Positions 34,646-44,536 of a DNA stretch of 64,000 nt are shown here, one piece after another. The notes under the pieces were generated by a model that saw nothing but the letters and a program-made list of their open reading frames with translations, had not been told where the DNA came from and searched no databases. This stretch comes from Anaerolineales bacterium (lineage in GTDB: Bacteria; Chloroflexota; Anaerolineae; Anaerolineales; UBA11858), in NCBI GenBank assembly GCA_028278545.1, contig JANQED010000115.1, forward strand, positions 183,425 through 247,424. Direction: 5' to 3'. The number at the start of each line of letters is the position of its first letter. Within the stretch, counting starts at the first letter, position 1. A program made the position numbers and the translations under genes.

Positions 34646-37447
34646 ATGAATACTAGGTTAAATATCAAGCACTGGTCGATTCGCTTACTGCTTTTAAGCG
34701 TGTTGCTGGTCCCTTTCGTCCTTGTCCGTGCCCAGGAAACTGGGTTTACGGAAACCTTTGATGATTTCACCGGTCTCGGTTGGGCTTTCTCTGATGGCGT
34801 GATTGTCGAAGACGGTTTTTTGCGTATCCAGCCGGAGAATTATGCCTTCCGCGAAGGGCAATGGCAGGATTATAAGCTGATGTTTCGAGTGCGTTTCGAG
34901 GGCCGCGGCGGGCTGGCGATCAGTTTTCGCACCAGCCCTGAAGGAGCATATCACATTGTGATTGACGATACGCGCCTGGCGCTCCAGCGCGAATCAAGCG
35001 GCCAGGTGAGAGAGTTGGCTGCCGCCGAGGAACCCTTATCGCCAGGGGTCTGGTATGACTTTGGTATTGGAGCTCGTGCCGGGGAGATTCGCATTGCTCT
35101 TTCGGATGATGTGATCCTTGAATATACCGACCCCGACTCACTGACCTCCGGCGGTTTGGGTTTCGAAACGCTGGCTGGTTTGACAGTCGAGATCGATGAA
35201 GTATCCCTCATGCCAGTGGAGGCAGGACAATCCCAAAGTGCTGGCACCACCCCCGAGGTCGTCCCTTCACCGCTTGGTTCTGCGGCTTCTTCGTCGCTTC
35301 CCTGGGTATCTACTGGCGGCCCGATCGGCGGTTTAGGCTACGATATCCGCATGGACCCGCGCAACCCGGATGTGATGTACGTCACGGATGCCTGGGCCGG
35401 AGCCTTCAAGAGCACCGATAGCGGCCAGACTTGGTTCCCGATCAACGATGGCATCACCGCCCGGGTGGGCCCCTCCGCGGATGGGATCCCGGTCTTCAGC
35501 TTGACCATCGATTCAAACAACCCCGATACGCTGTGGGCGGGCACGCAGTTTGGGGGCGGCGTTTTTCGCAGTGATGATGCCGGTGAGACCTGGCATTCGA
35601 TGAGCAATGGCATCCAGGAGAGGGCCTTGACGATTCGCGGCTTCACCGTCGAACCAGGGAATTCTGATGTGGTCTATCTAGGGGGTGAAATCTCCAGTTG
35701 GGAGTGGAATGACGAACCGCTGCCCGGCCTGGGTCTGGACATGACCAAAGGGGTGGTTTATAAGACCGCCGACGGCGGCCAGAATTGGAGGCGCATCTGG
35801 CATGGAGATAATCTGGCCCGCTATATTTGGATTCATCCCCAGGACCACGATCTGATCTATGTCTCCACCGGCATTTTCGACCGTGAAGCCGCTAACAGCA
35901 ACCCGGACACATTAGACCCCGGCGGGGTCGGCATCCTGCGCAGCCGCGATGGCGGTGAGACTTGGGAAGTGTTGGGCGTGGAGAATGGCATCCGCGCCGA
36001 TGAACTCTATTTTGGCAGCTTGTCCATGCACCCGCAGAACCCGAATATCTTGATCGGTGCGGCCGGGAACGACCCGTATATGTGGGCCTTGGACCGCCCT
36101 ATTGGCGCCATCTATCGTACGCAGGATGGCGGAGATTCTTGGGAGCGGGTCTTGGATTTACCCAATGCCAGCGCGATGGAAATCTGTGAAAGTGACCCTA
36201 GTGTGGTCTACGCCGCCTCATTGAGCGGCTTTTATCGCAGCGATGATGGGGGTGTTACCTGGCAGCAGTTGGGAGGTAGCGGGGGAATTGAGCAGACCGA
36301 AAGTGCTCTGTGGGGTCCGCCAGATATGGTCGCGGGATTCCCCATCGACATGCAGTGTGATCCGCGCACGCCGATGCGCATCTTTGTAAATAATTACGGC
36401 GGTGGCAATTTCCTCAGTGAAGATGGAGGCCAGAGCTGGGTCAATGCCAGCCAGGGATACACCGGCGCGCTGATGCATCAGGTGATCGTGGCGTCAGATG
36501 ACCCTGGAACCCTATATGCCAGCGCACGCAGCGGCATCTTTGCCAGCGAGGATGGTGGGGCTACTTGGCGCGGTATGTCGCGCGGCGCGGCACGCGCCTT
36601 AGAAGGTGTTGGGATCGCTGTCGATCCCTGGGATTCATCTCACCTGATTGCCTTAATAGGCGATGCTGGCCCGGTGCCAAAGCTCTCCTATGATGGCGGC
36701 CAAACCTGGCATGAGGCCGAGCCTGGTTTTGGGGAGACGGGCTTTTTTGAGTGGGGGCTGATCAGGAAAGTATTCTTTTCACCTCAACAACCGGGCAGGG
36801 TTTTGGGGATACAGGCCGAAAGCGATTGCGGCGAAATGACCCCATGTGAGAATGGGCACGGGGTTATCTTTTCAGACGACGGTGGCGAGACATGGCAGCC
36901 CTCCAGTCTTACCGAGGGTATGGGGTTGGATTTGGATTTCTCTACAAATGGGAGCGTCTACGTTGCTGTCTACCCCGGCGATCTTTATCGTTCATCAGAC
37001 GGCGGTGAGAACTGGGTATTAGTGGCGCAGCAGATTGCTGCTGGGGTCGAGTTGCAGGACCCCGACCCGGACTTGCCCGGCCCAGCGTTGACTGCCTTGG
37101 CCATCGACCCGCACAACCCGGACAGGCTTTACGCCGGCTTTTTCCGCGGCGGGGTGATGGTCAGCGATGATGGCGGCGTTAGCTGGCGTGCAGCCTCCTT
37201 AGGGATGAATCCGGAGACTTCCGTCCTTGATCTTGTGGCTGATCCTGCAAACGCAAATGTGATTTATGCGGCCACTCACGATAGCGGGGTGTACTTCTCG
37301 GCTGATGGGGGCGCTACCTGGAGGGCGATCAACGACGGTTTGGTGACGCGCGCCGCGGTCAGTTTGGCGCTGTCGGGGGATGGTAGTGTGCTCTATGTGG
37401 CGACTACCGGAGGTGGGGTCTTTCGGCTTGGAACGCCCGCACCGTAA
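34646..37447 (+). CDS. Secreted Asp-box (BNR/sortilin-type) repeat protein with N-terminal LamG-like domain
   Basis: A 933-residue exported protein. A signal peptide (about 1-30, ending near VRAQE) is followed by a beta-sandwich region (about 33-190) resembling LamG/3-keto-disaccharide hydrolase-type domains (FTETFDDFTGLGW, then VEIDEVSLMP). The remainder has about 13 Asp-box repeats of the S/T-x-DGGxTW form, for example STDSGQTW, SDDAGETW, SEDGGATW and SADGGATW, which would build one or two beta-propellers like those of sortilin and xyloglucanases. No sialidase catalytic set is seen. It is directly upstream of a multiheme cytochrome in the same orientation, so a surface or electron-transfer scaffold role is possible. 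Confidence 0.85.
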   Translation: MNTRLNIKHWSIRLLLLSVLLVPFVLVRAQETGFTETFDDFTGLGWAFSDGVIVEDGFLRIQPENYAFREGQWQDYKLMFRVRFEGRGGLAISFRTSPEGAYHIVIDDTRLALQRESSGQVRELAAAEEPLSPGVWYDFGIGARAGEIRIALSDDVILEYTDPDSLTSGGLGFETLAGLTVEIDEVSLMPVEAGQSQSAGTTPEVVPSPLGSAASSSLPWVSTGGPIGGLGYDIRMDPRNPDVMYVTDAWAGAFKSTDSGQTWFPINDGITARVGPSADGIPVFSLTIDSNNPDTLWAGTQFGGGVFRSDDAGETWHSMSNGIQERALTIRGFTVEPGNSDVVYLGGEISSWEWNDEPLPGLGLDMTKGVVYKTADGGQNWRRIWHGDNLARYIWIHPQDHDLIYVSTGIFDREAANSNPDTLDPGGVGILRSRDGGETWEVLGVENGIRADELYFGSLSMHPQNPNILIGAAGNDPYMWALDRPIGAIYRTQDGGDSWERVLDLPNASAMEICESDPSVVYAASLSGFYRSDDGGVTWQQLGGSGGIEQTESALWGPPDMVAGFPIDMQCDPRTPMRIFVNNYGGGNFLSEDGGQSWVNASQGYTGALMHQVIVASDDPGTLYASARSGIFASEDGGATWRGMSRGAARALEGVGIAVDPWDSSHLIALIGDAGPVPKLSYDGGQTWHEAEPGFGETGFFEWGLIRKVFFSPQQPGRVLGIQAESDCGEMTPCENGHGVIFSDDGGETWQPSSLTEGMGLDLDFSTNGSVYVAVYPGDLYRSSDGGENWVLVAQQIAAGVELQDPDPDLPGPALTALAIDPHNPDRLYAGFFRGGVMVSDDGGVSWRAASLGMNPETSVLDLVADPANANVIYAATHDSGVYFSADGGATWRAINDGLVTRAAVSLALSGDGSVLYVATTGGGVFRLGTPAP

Positions 37448-37482
37448 TCGGCTGCGCAGTGGCAAGGAGCACGAGTTCACGA

Positions 37483-39207
37483 ATGCAGAAGGAGATGATG
37501 GACAACAAAGGCAGAATCAACCCCCTAATCGGTTTCGTGTTCCTATGTATGGTGCTGATTCCTGCTTTTCTTATCGCCAAAACAGGTGATGCCACGATCT
37601 CCGGTATGGTCTCGGACGAACACGGCCCGGTATCCGGTGCCACCGTGCGCATCCAGGCCACAGATAATGAGACCATCACCGATGATCGAGGGCGCTTTGA
37701 ACTGAGTGGGTTGGCCCCCGAGGAGGCCGTCACGGTGAGTGCCTGGAAGCACGCCTATTACAGTGCCAAGGTTGAGGGGGTGGTGCCGCCGGCTAGTGGG
37801 ATCGAACTGAGACTGATCCGCTACCAGACGGATGACAACCCCGATTATGAATGGATGCCTCCTATCGCTCCTGCGGGGAAGGATTCGTGTGCCAGTTGCA
37901 AGCCTGCCGTTACGCAGCTCTGGTTGGATAACGCTCATGCGGGCGCGGCGGGGAATACCCGTTTCCTGACCATGTATAACGGTACAGATGCCCAGGGCAA
38001 TCAGAGTCCCCTCACGCGCTTTGGTTATAGCCGTGATTACGGTTCTTTCCCGCTCCGTCCTGATCCGACACAACCTTACTACGGCCCTGGTTACAAGCTT
38101 GACTTTCCAGATACGCAGGGCAACTGTGCTGCCTGTCATACGCCGGGCGCGGCCGTAGATGCCCCGTATGGCACCAACCCGAACTCTCTCAGTGGTGCGG
38201 ACACTTTTGGCGTGCACTGCGACTTTTGTCATAAGGTGGCTGATATCACGCTGAACCCTGAAACCGGCCTGCCCTTTGAGAATATGCCTGGGGTGCTCTC
38301 TATGGATGTGCGGCGGCCGTTCCCTGACGACCCCGAACGATATCAACTGTTCTTTGGCACCTTCGATGACGATAACGTGCCTGAAGAAGATACCTATCTC
38401 CCGCTGATTGAGCAAAGCCAATTCTGCGCACCCTGTCATTTCGGCGTCTTCTGGGATACGCTTATCTACAATTCCTTCGGCGAGTGGCTAGAGAGTCCCT
38501 ACAGCGATCCGGCTTTCGAAGACGCGCAAACTTGCCAGGAATGCCATATGCCTGCACCGTCGATTTTGGATAATGAGGTGATCACCAATGTCGCGCCAAA
38601 CGCGGGGGGTGTGGAGCGCGATCCTATGGATATTCACGCCCATCTTCAGTTGGGTGCTATGGATGAAGATTTTCTGAGCGATGCCGTATCGCTGACCGCT
38701 TCTGCCCACCTGGATGGACCTGATTTGGTAGTGCAGGTCACGATAACGAACGAAAAGGCCGGCCACCATATCCCTACGGACAGCCCTTTGAGGCATATGA
38801 TCCTGCTGGTGGACGTCACTGACCCCCAGGGCAATTCTCTCCCTCAGGTGGATGGCCCGACGGTCCCCGTTTGGGGTGGAGAGGGAAATCCCGAGCAGGG
38901 GTACTATGGTGGGGAACCGGGCACAGCGTATGCCAAGATCTTAGAGGAACTGTGGACCGAAGTCGCGCCCACAGGAGCTTATTGGAACCCGACCAGAATC
39001 CTGAGCGATAACCGTATCCCGGCGTTGGGGAGTGATACGACGGTTTATATCTTCCAGGCTTCCGAAGTTTTAGGTGAACATTCGGAAGTCTCGATCGTTG
39101 TAAAGCTGCTCTTCCGCCGTGCCTTTATCGAATTGATGGATCTGAAGGGTTGGGATGTCCCCGACATCGTCATGGCCGAACAGAGGCTGGTTCTGACGAC
39201 AGACTGA
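37483..39207 (+). CDS. Membrane-anchored multiheme cytochrome c with one CxxCK site
   Basis: A 574-residue protein (start uncertain: ATG 37483, or GTG 37459). An N-terminal helix (about 14-32) leads to a carboxypeptidase-regulatory-like beta domain (about 36-112). Heme motifs follow: CASCK (136-140), CAACH (215-219), CDFCH (246-250), CAPCH (315-319) and CQECH (351-355). CxxCK is the unusual heme site of nitrite reductase NrfA, where Lys ligates the catalytic heme iron. The C-terminal about 190 residues include an Ig-like stretch without hemes (LVVQVTITNEKAGHHIPT). Resembles the octaheme-like cytochrome group with VTQLWLDNAHA after the first heme. Substrate unknown. Confidence 0.83.
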   Translation: MQKEMMDNKGRINPLIGFVFLCMVLIPAFLIAKTGDATISGMVSDEHGPVSGATVRIQATDNETITDDRGRFELSGLAPEEAVTVSAWKHAYYSAKVEGVVPPASGIELRLIRYQTDDNPDYEWMPPIAPAGKDSCASCKPAVTQLWLDNAHAGAAGNTRFLTMYNGTDAQGNQSPLTRFGYSRDYGSFPLRPDPTQPYYGPGYKLDFPDTQGNCAACHTPGAAVDAPYGTNPNSLSGADTFGVHCDFCHKVADITLNPETGLPFENMPGVLSMDVRRPFPDDPERYQLFFGTFDDDNVPEEDTYLPLIEQSQFCAPCHFGVFWDTLIYNSFGEWLESPYSDPAFEDAQTCQECHMPAPSILDNEVITNVAPNAGGVERDPMDIHAHLQLGAMDEDFLSDAVSLTASAHLDGPDLVVQVTITNEKAGHHIPTDSPLRHMILLVDVTDPQGNSLPQVDGPTVPVWGGEGNPEQGYYGGEPGTAYAKILEELWTEVAPTGAYWNPTRILSDNRIPALGSDTTVYIFQASEVLGEHSEVSIVVKLLFRRAFIELMDLKGWDVPDIVMAEQRLVLTTD

Positions 39208-39219
39208 TCGAAGGACTGG

Positions 39220-40977
39220 TTACGTAATTCGTTTCATCCAGAGGGTTTGATAGGGGTCGATCCTTATCGGTGTGCTCTCTATTAAGTTGGAATATCTTTG
39301 ATTTGAGATCAGCTCTCGCCACTGGCTGGTGGAAGAGTGTCCCCACTGATTCAAAGCTATTGGCAGCTTGATTGACTGGTCGGTGACATTGATCAGGCAA
39401 AGGATTTCCTCGTCCCTGTCTGGCGAAGTGCGCCAAACCGCGAAGACGCTTTTATGCAGATCGAGAATCGATTGATATCCTAGTGGGTGAAAAGCGCGCT
39501 GTTCTCGACGTATTTCAAGGAGATGCGCATAGCCACTGAATATGCGTGCTGCCAGGGTGCTAGGGTCGCCTAAAACCGCTTCCAATTCGTCCAGTTGCAG
39601 TTTTTGCCGGTTGATCGTGCGAGGGCGCCCGGTTTCTTCAACGCCCTGTCGCCAATTACGCGAGCCAAACAAGCTGTGAAAGTAGATGCCAGGCACGCCG
39701 CGCAGGGATAGCATGATCGCCTGGGAGGCCAGAAACCGTTTTTCTTTCAAAGAAAGGGGCTCATCTGATTGCTCAGGGTCGCCTAAAGCATCAAAGTAGT
39801 TGATGTTCAATTCATAAGGGCTTTGTGAGCCATCTTCGTTGCTCTTAAAGGAAACGTACCCGCCCAGCTTGTGGGTGCGCTCGAGGGCTTCGTTTAAATC
39901 GTCTGGGCTGAGAATGTTTTTTACCGGCATCATCCCCACACCGTCATGAGAAGCCAGGAAATTGAAAAAAGTCGCTTGCTCAGAAGGCAATTTAAGCGTA
40001 TCGGCCCAGGATGATAGGGCGCTGACATCCCCTTTGTGGATGGCGTGTAGGGTCAGCATCGGCAGCGCGAAGTTATAGACCATCTGCGCCTCGTTGGTGC
40101 CGTCGCCGAAGTAGGCGATGTTGTCTCTGTGGGGCACGTTGGTCTCGGTGATGATGGCTACGCCTGGTGCGACGATGTCGAGCACCGTACGCATCAGTTG
40201 CACAAGGCGGTGGGTGTGCGGCAGATTGATGCAGTCGGTGCCGATCTCTTTCCATAGATAAGTCACCGCGTCCAGCCGGACGAAATCCGCCCCCTGAGCG
40301 GCGTAAAAGAGCAGAATATCGAGTACTTCAATAAGCACATCGGGGTTGCGGTAATTCAAATCGATCTGGTCGGCGCTGAAAGTCGTCCAGACCAGTTTTT
40401 TGCCGTCCGCGCCTTCGTATGGGGTTACCACTGGGGTAGCGCGCGGCCTGAAAACGCGCGATAGGTCAGTCCCCGGCTCGACGACGGTAAAAAATTCCTG
40501 GAAGTCTGGATCACCTTTGAGGAAGCCCTGAAATGCCACACTCTGGGATGAAATATGGTTGATCACAGCGTCGAACATCAAGCGGAAGTCATCCCTGAGC
40601 CGGACGACGTCGTCCCATGTCCCCAAGGATGGGTTGACGGCGCGGTAGTCGATGACAGCAAAACCATCATCGGAGGAATATGGATAGAAAGGCAGAATGT
40701 GGATAGTGCTGACGACATCTCGAAGATATTTTTGGAGGAACGCGCCCAGGGTTTGGAGGGGAGGCTGGCCATCGTGTTGGACCATGTCTCCATAGGTGAT
40801 CAAAATTGTGTCGCGCTCGCTAACCCGTTCCCTGGTATCCGAAGTATTTAATTCAGGAAACGCTGCCCTAAAGCGAGCTAATCGTTCAGCGATGCGTTTC
40901 GTGAGGATTCCGGCCCGCTCTTCACCATAGATGAATGCGATATGATCATGCAGCACTTTTTCTCGCTCGTCTAGCAT
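39220..40977 (-). CDS. GH13_18 sugar phosphorylase (glucosylglycerate or sucrose phosphorylase-like)
   Basis: A 585-residue alpha-amylase-superfamily enzyme of the sucrose phosphorylase subfamily. Catalytic residues are visible: Asp236 (DFVRLDAVTYLWKE), Glu278 (ITETNVPH) and Asp345 (LASHDGVGM). The HILPFYPYSSDDGF segment and the missing C-terminal domain of classical amylases also point to GH13_18. Such enzymes split an alpha-glucoside with phosphate to give glucose 1-phosphate. Neighbours (binding protein, two permeases, LacI) parallel E. coli ycjM-N-O-P, where YcjM is a glucosylglycerate phosphorylase. Sequence alone does not separate sucrose from glucosylglycerate specificity. Confidence 0.88.
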   Translation of the reverse strand: MLDEREKVLHDHIAFIYGEERAGILTKRIAERLARFRAAFPELNTSDTRERVSERDTILITYGDMVQHDGQPPLQTLGAFLQKYLRDVVSTIHILPFYPYSSDDGFAVIDYRAVNPSLGTWDDVVRLRDDFRLMFDAVINHISSQSVAFQGFLKGDPDFQEFFTVVEPGTDLSRVFRPRATPVVTPYEGADGKKLVWTTFSADQIDLNYRNPDVLIEVLDILLFYAAQGADFVRLDAVTYLWKEIGTDCINLPHTHRLVQLMRTVLDIVAPGVAIITETNVPHRDNIAYFGDGTNEAQMVYNFALPMLTLHAIHKGDVSALSSWADTLKLPSEQATFFNFLASHDGVGMMPVKNILSPDDLNEALERTHKLGGYVSFKSNEDGSQSPYELNINYFDALGDPEQSDEPLSLKEKRFLASQAIMLSLRGVPGIYFHSLFGSRNWRQGVEETGRPRTINRQKLQLDELEAVLGDPSTLAARIFSGYAHLLEIRREQRAFHPLGYQSILDLHKSVFAVWRTSPDRDEEILCLINVTDQSIKLPIALNQWGHSSTSQWRELISNQRYSNLIESTPIRIDPYQTLWMKRIT

Positions 40978-40983
40978 GGGGCC

Positions 40984-42354
40984 TTATCCTCGGTCGTTCA
41001 TCAACTGGCGCAGGTAAATATGCAGAGCGTCCATAGAGTAAAATCGCTTCGCCATACGGAAGTTGTGATCTACCACCTCCTGGCGTAGGTCTGCATCGGT
41101 GAGCAGCTCTACGGCCTGGTCGGCGGCCTTGGCGATGATTTCGTGGTCAACGTTGACCAGGCCGTGTTCGTCTCTGCCAGAGATTTGATTCCCGAGGGAA
41201 ACCAGGCGCAAGCCTTTGTCTTTGATATCGACTCTATATACTGGATACTCGAAGATCATCAACGGCAGCTTGGCTCTCAGCGCCTCGAGCAGTTGATTGC
41301 CCCAACCTTCCCACAGGCTGGGATAAGTGACGAAATCGGCAAAGACATAAGTATCCCAGAGGGAGTAGATTTTCTCGCCTCGACGAGTGCCGCGGCTCTC
41401 ACCAACAATGTCTTCAATGAAGACCGCTTCCACACCCAATTCTTTGGCTTTATGGGCCAGTAGACTCTTGTAGCGGCCAGTGGCATCATCCAGGGCATAC
41501 CCTGCCAGCACAAGCACAATGCGGCTTTGGTCGTCGAATTTGCGCCCATCGTAGAGACCTTTGGCTTTAAGCCGGGCGCGACGAGTCGGGCCGTCCAGAG
41601 CTTTGACAAAATCAATCGCCAGTTCAATCCCCTTGCGGGTGACAATACGGGTGGCCTGCAGGATCATGATGTCGTTTTCTCTGATGCCGATGCGGGTGCG
41701 GAAATCGCTGTTGTACTCGTTGGGGACCCAGGGTGGGGCTTCGAAGTCGAAGACATTCGGTACGATTGTGGATGGGATGCCTTTGCGGTCGACCAGTTGC
41801 TGTTGGGCCAGGGAGTTGATCACTACGTGCTTGGCTAACTTGTCTCGCGGGGGTAGGTATAAGTCGGCCAATTCAACCGCGGTTCCACAGGTCAACCTGA
41901 AGCCATTCGTGCGTTCGAAATAGAAGTCATGGTTGTGAGCCAAGGCTGGCAAACCCAATTCCCGCATGATGTTGGTCAGAGCAATCGCCACTGCCGGGTT
42001 GGCAGCGACCGACCACACATTCTGTGGGATGAGGAAGTCGATCTGTTTTTCTTCAACGAACGCCCTGATTTTGTTTTCGATCACCTCCGACATGCGGAAA
42101 AGTTCAGCACGGTAGGTGGCTTCGTTGCGATAATCGCGCAGAGCTTGAAAAGTGTTGTAATTGAGAAGCCGGGCATCAGGCCGGTGATGGTACATCTCTT
42201 CGATGACTGTCCCGTCCGCGGTGCCCAGTTTTCCCGCGCAGATGTGAACCGTATGCCCCATTTCCTCCAGGACAAGCTTCCATTTGTTTAACTCCAGCGA
42301 AACGCCGTCGGTAAGGCCGGCGATATAGTGGAAGATGCCAACGTTATACGACAT
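40984..42354 (-). CDS. GT4-family glycosyltransferase
   Basis: A 456-residue GT-B fold glycosyltransferase. The N-terminal domain begins IFHYIAGLTDGVSLELNKW, the C-terminal domain holds ILQATRIVTRKGIELAIDF, and the nucleotide-sugar site has the E-x7-E motif (SLWEGWGNQLLEAL). Seven bases separate its stop from the phosphorylase start, so both are made together. A transferase coupled to a phosphorylase suggests it either makes the glycoside that the phosphorylase degrades, or uses the released glucose 1-phosphate after activation. The substrate is not evident. Confidence 0.85.
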   Translation of the reverse strand: MSYNVGIFHYIAGLTDGVSLELNKWKLVLEEMGHTVHICAGKLGTADGTVIEEMYHHRPDARLLNYNTFQALRDYRNEATYRAELFRMSEVIENKIRAFVEEKQIDFLIPQNVWSVAANPAVAIALTNIMRELGLPALAHNHDFYFERTNGFRLTCGTAVELADLYLPPRDKLAKHVVINSLAQQQLVDRKGIPSTIVPNVFDFEAPPWVPNEYNSDFRTRIGIRENDIMILQATRIVTRKGIELAIDFVKALDGPTRRARLKAKGLYDGRKFDDQSRIVLVLAGYALDDATGRYKSLLAHKAKELGVEAVFIEDIVGESRGTRRGEKIYSLWDTYVFADFVTYPSLWEGWGNQLLEALRAKLPLMIFEYPVYRVDIKDKGLRLVSLGNQISGRDEHGLVNVDHEIIAKAADQAVELLTDADLRQEVVDHNFRMAKRFYSMDALHIYLRQLMNDRG

Positions 42355-42437
42355 GTTGAACTCGTCTTGAATCTATATCGTTGTGATCCCCCGCCGGAGT
42401 TGTGCGTGTAGATGCACGGAAAGCGAGCAGGAATATG

Positions 42438-42470
42438 CGCCTTGCTGCTATACCATTTCCCCAAGGCGCG
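42438..42470 (-). other. Intra-operon hairpin between malG-like permease and GT4 gene
   Basis: GCGCCTTG (42438-42445) pairs with CAAGGCGC (42463-42470) across a 17-base loop, in the 223-base gap between the permease and the GT4 gene. The gap is unusually long inside this operon, and the stem may attenuate expression of the enzymes. No further feature is seen in the gap. Confidence 0.5.
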
Positions 42471-42577
42471 CAGTGATTTTTCGTGATGTCCATCAGATTT
42501 GATGCCGCATGCTGACTTATTTTTCTAAGAGACGAGCGATGCTTGCTTTTCTCGGCGTGATCCACCAAGGTCGAATT

Positions 42578-43480
42578 TTAGCCCTTCACACCACCAGCCG
42601 TCAATCCTTCCTGGAGGAATCGTTCCATGGATAGGAAGAGCAATACGATTGGCACAGTCATGATCGTTGAGGCGGCCATCACGACGTGTGGCCGTGGGCT
42701 TGGGTCGTTGAAGATGGTGTTGATCTTGATGGGCATGGTAAACATATTGTGGTCGTTCAGGAAAACCAGGGCGTAAAGGAACTCGTTCCAGGCGATCATG
42801 AATGTGTATACACTGACGGATACCAGGGCCGGAATCGCCAGGGGCAAGGTCACTCGCCAGATGACTTCTAAGCGAGTGCATCCGTCAATGAGAGCAGCCT
42901 GCTCGATTTCGTCCGGGATGGTGCGGAAGTAGTTGGTCAGCATATAAAGCGCCACGGGCAGCGTTTGGGCCAGGTAAGTGAAGATCAACACACCGAGATT
43001 ATCTTGAACCTCAAACCCAATTTGGTCACCGATTTGGGCCAGCATAGCGAAAAGTGGGATGATCAATAGCACACCGGGGAAAAGATATACTAATAGAATA
43101 CTGTTAAGCAGGATATTCTTGCCTTTGAATTTCAAACGGGCGATGGCGTACGAGCCTAGAACGGCCAGGATTACAGCGATGATCGCCGTTGGGATGGACA
43201 CCTTGAATGTGTTGATGATATTCGTGCCGAATTCCTGGTAGCTGGGGTGTTCGGGATCGAACAGCTCACGGTAAGCTTCTAGACGCAGAGCATTAGGAAC
43301 ATAAACCGGCTCTCGACCAGCGATCTCAGCGCGAGTTTTGAAAGATGAGCTCACCATCCAATAGAAAGGAAATAAGATGCTGGTGAGAAAGAATATCATG
43401 GTGAGTGAGAAGATAAAACGCGGCCAGGTGATCCAGTCTGCCATGTGGGCCAGAAAACTCTTTCGTTCGGTATTCATCAT
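42578..43480 (-). CDS. Carbohydrate ABC transporter permease, MalG type
   Basis: A 300-residue CUT1-family permease with six helices. The ATPase-docking EAA loop is EQAALIDGCTRLEVIWRVTLPL near 205-226. It pairs with the MalF-type permease just upstream, whose stop overlaps its ATG (ATGA). The GTGGAGGAAGA stretch before the start is a good ribosome binding site. There is no ATPase gene in the cluster, so a shared MsmK/MalK-type ATPase must be supplied from elsewhere. Confidence 0.93.
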   Translation of the reverse strand: MMNTERKSFLAHMADWITWPRFIFSLTMIFFLTSILFPFYWMVSSSFKTRAEIAGREPVYVPNALRLEAYRELFDPEHPSYQEFGTNIINTFKVSIPTAIIAVILAVLGSYAIARLKFKGKNILLNSILLVYLFPGVLLIIPLFAMLAQIGDQIGFEVQDNLGVLIFTYLAQTLPVALYMLTNYFRTIPDEIEQAALIDGCTRLEVIWRVTLPLAIPALVSVSVYTFMIAWNEFLYALVFLNDHNMFTMPIKINTIFNDPSPRPHVVMAASTIMTVPIVLLFLSMERFLQEGLTAGGVKG

Positions 43481-44418
43481 TCTTCCTCCACGTTACGCAT
43501 CACTACACCAATATAAAAAGCCATGAAGACCACCAGGATTGCCAGGAGGATCATGGCTGTAGCCGCCCCCCTGCCAAAGTCGAACAGGCGGAAGCTGAAC
43601 TCGTAAGTCAGGACTGGCAAGACCTTGGTGCCAAATCCGCCCCCGGTCAGCAGAAAGATGTCGTCGAATTTGTTGAATGTCCACATTAAGCGCAACAGGA
43701 AGATGGCCCCGATGACATACCGCAACTCGGGGATGGTGATATTCCAGAATTTCTGCCAGGGGCTGGCACCATCGACTTCGGCGGCCTCGTAAAGGGTGTT
43801 ATCGACCGCTTGCAGGCGAGCCAAGATCATCAGCATCGCAAAAGGGAAATAACGCCAGGCTTCGAAGATGATGACCAACAACAGGGCCAGGCCACGGGTG
43901 GCAAGGTAGGCTTTGGGGAGTTCGATCACCCCCAATCTCATCAACACATCATTGATCACGCCCGATGGCCGCGGGTCTAAGATCCAGCGCCAGACAAATG
44001 CCACACTCACGATGGGGGCAACGTAGGGGAAAAGGAAGATGGCGCGCGCCAACCCTCGGCCGCGGAAAGGCCGGTTCAACAATAAGGATGCGATCAAGCC
44101 GACGACGATGGTTAAGATCGTCGCCGCAAAGGAATAAACCACGCTGGTTACAGCGGCCCCCCAGCTTTGGGTTCCTTGGAATTTGAAAGCGAAATCTTCA
44201 AAGACCTTTCGATAATTGTCGAAGCCGACGAATGAGGCGTTGAAGACGTCATTGAGATTATGTAATCCGATATCGTGAAAACTGACCCATACGCTGAAAA
44301 CAGCGGGGAAGATGACCAATCCAAAAACAATGATTGCGGTTGGAAGGATTAATGACCAGGCCAAGCGGGTCTCGCGTGCTTGCAGGGATTTCCAGTTTGA
44401 TTTGGTTGCTACAGACAT
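43477..44418 (-). CDS. Carbohydrate ABC transporter permease, MalF type
   Basis: A 313-residue CUT1-family permease. The EAA loop reads YEAAEVDGASPWQKFWNITIPEL near 210-232. I start at MSVATKSNWKSLQ (44418) because AAGGAGGAAAC directly precedes it; the open frame begins at 44475 but has no such site. It forms the heterodimeric channel with the MalG-type protein downstream. Confidence 0.93.
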   Translation of the reverse strand: MSVATKSNWKSLQARETRLAWSLILPTAIIVFGLVIFPAVFSVWVSFHDIGLHNLNDVFNASFVGFDNYRKVFEDFAFKFQGTQSWGAAVTSVVYSFAATILTIVVGLIASLLLNRPFRGRGLARAIFLFPYVAPIVSVAFVWRWILDPRPSGVINDVLMRLGVIELPKAYLATRGLALLLVIIFEAWRYFPFAMLMILARLQAVDNTLYEAAEVDGASPWQKFWNITIPELRYVIGAIFLLRLMWTFNKFDDIFLLTGGGFGTKVLPVLTYEFSFRLFDFGRGAATAMILLAILVVFMAFYIGVVMRNVEEE

Positions 44419-44491
44419 GTTTCCTCCTTCCTTGATGACTTCAGTAGAGATGATCAAAGAAGCCGGCTTGCTCAACTTCAGATGAAAAATG

Positions 44492-44526
44492 TTACTGGGA
44501 CGTAGCTATAAGCTACGTCCCAGTAA
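44492..44526 (-). other. Strong intercistronic hairpin between binding protein and permease genes
   Basis: A 16-bp perfect stem, TTACTGGGACGTAGCT (44492-44507) with its complement (44511-44526), and a three-base loop. On the minus strand it is followed by ACATTTTTC, a partial U-run. It sits ten bases past the binding-protein stop, the same layout as after livK, and probably works as partial terminator and mRNA stabiliser. Confidence 0.75.
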
Positions 44527-44536
44527 GGTTTCAGAG

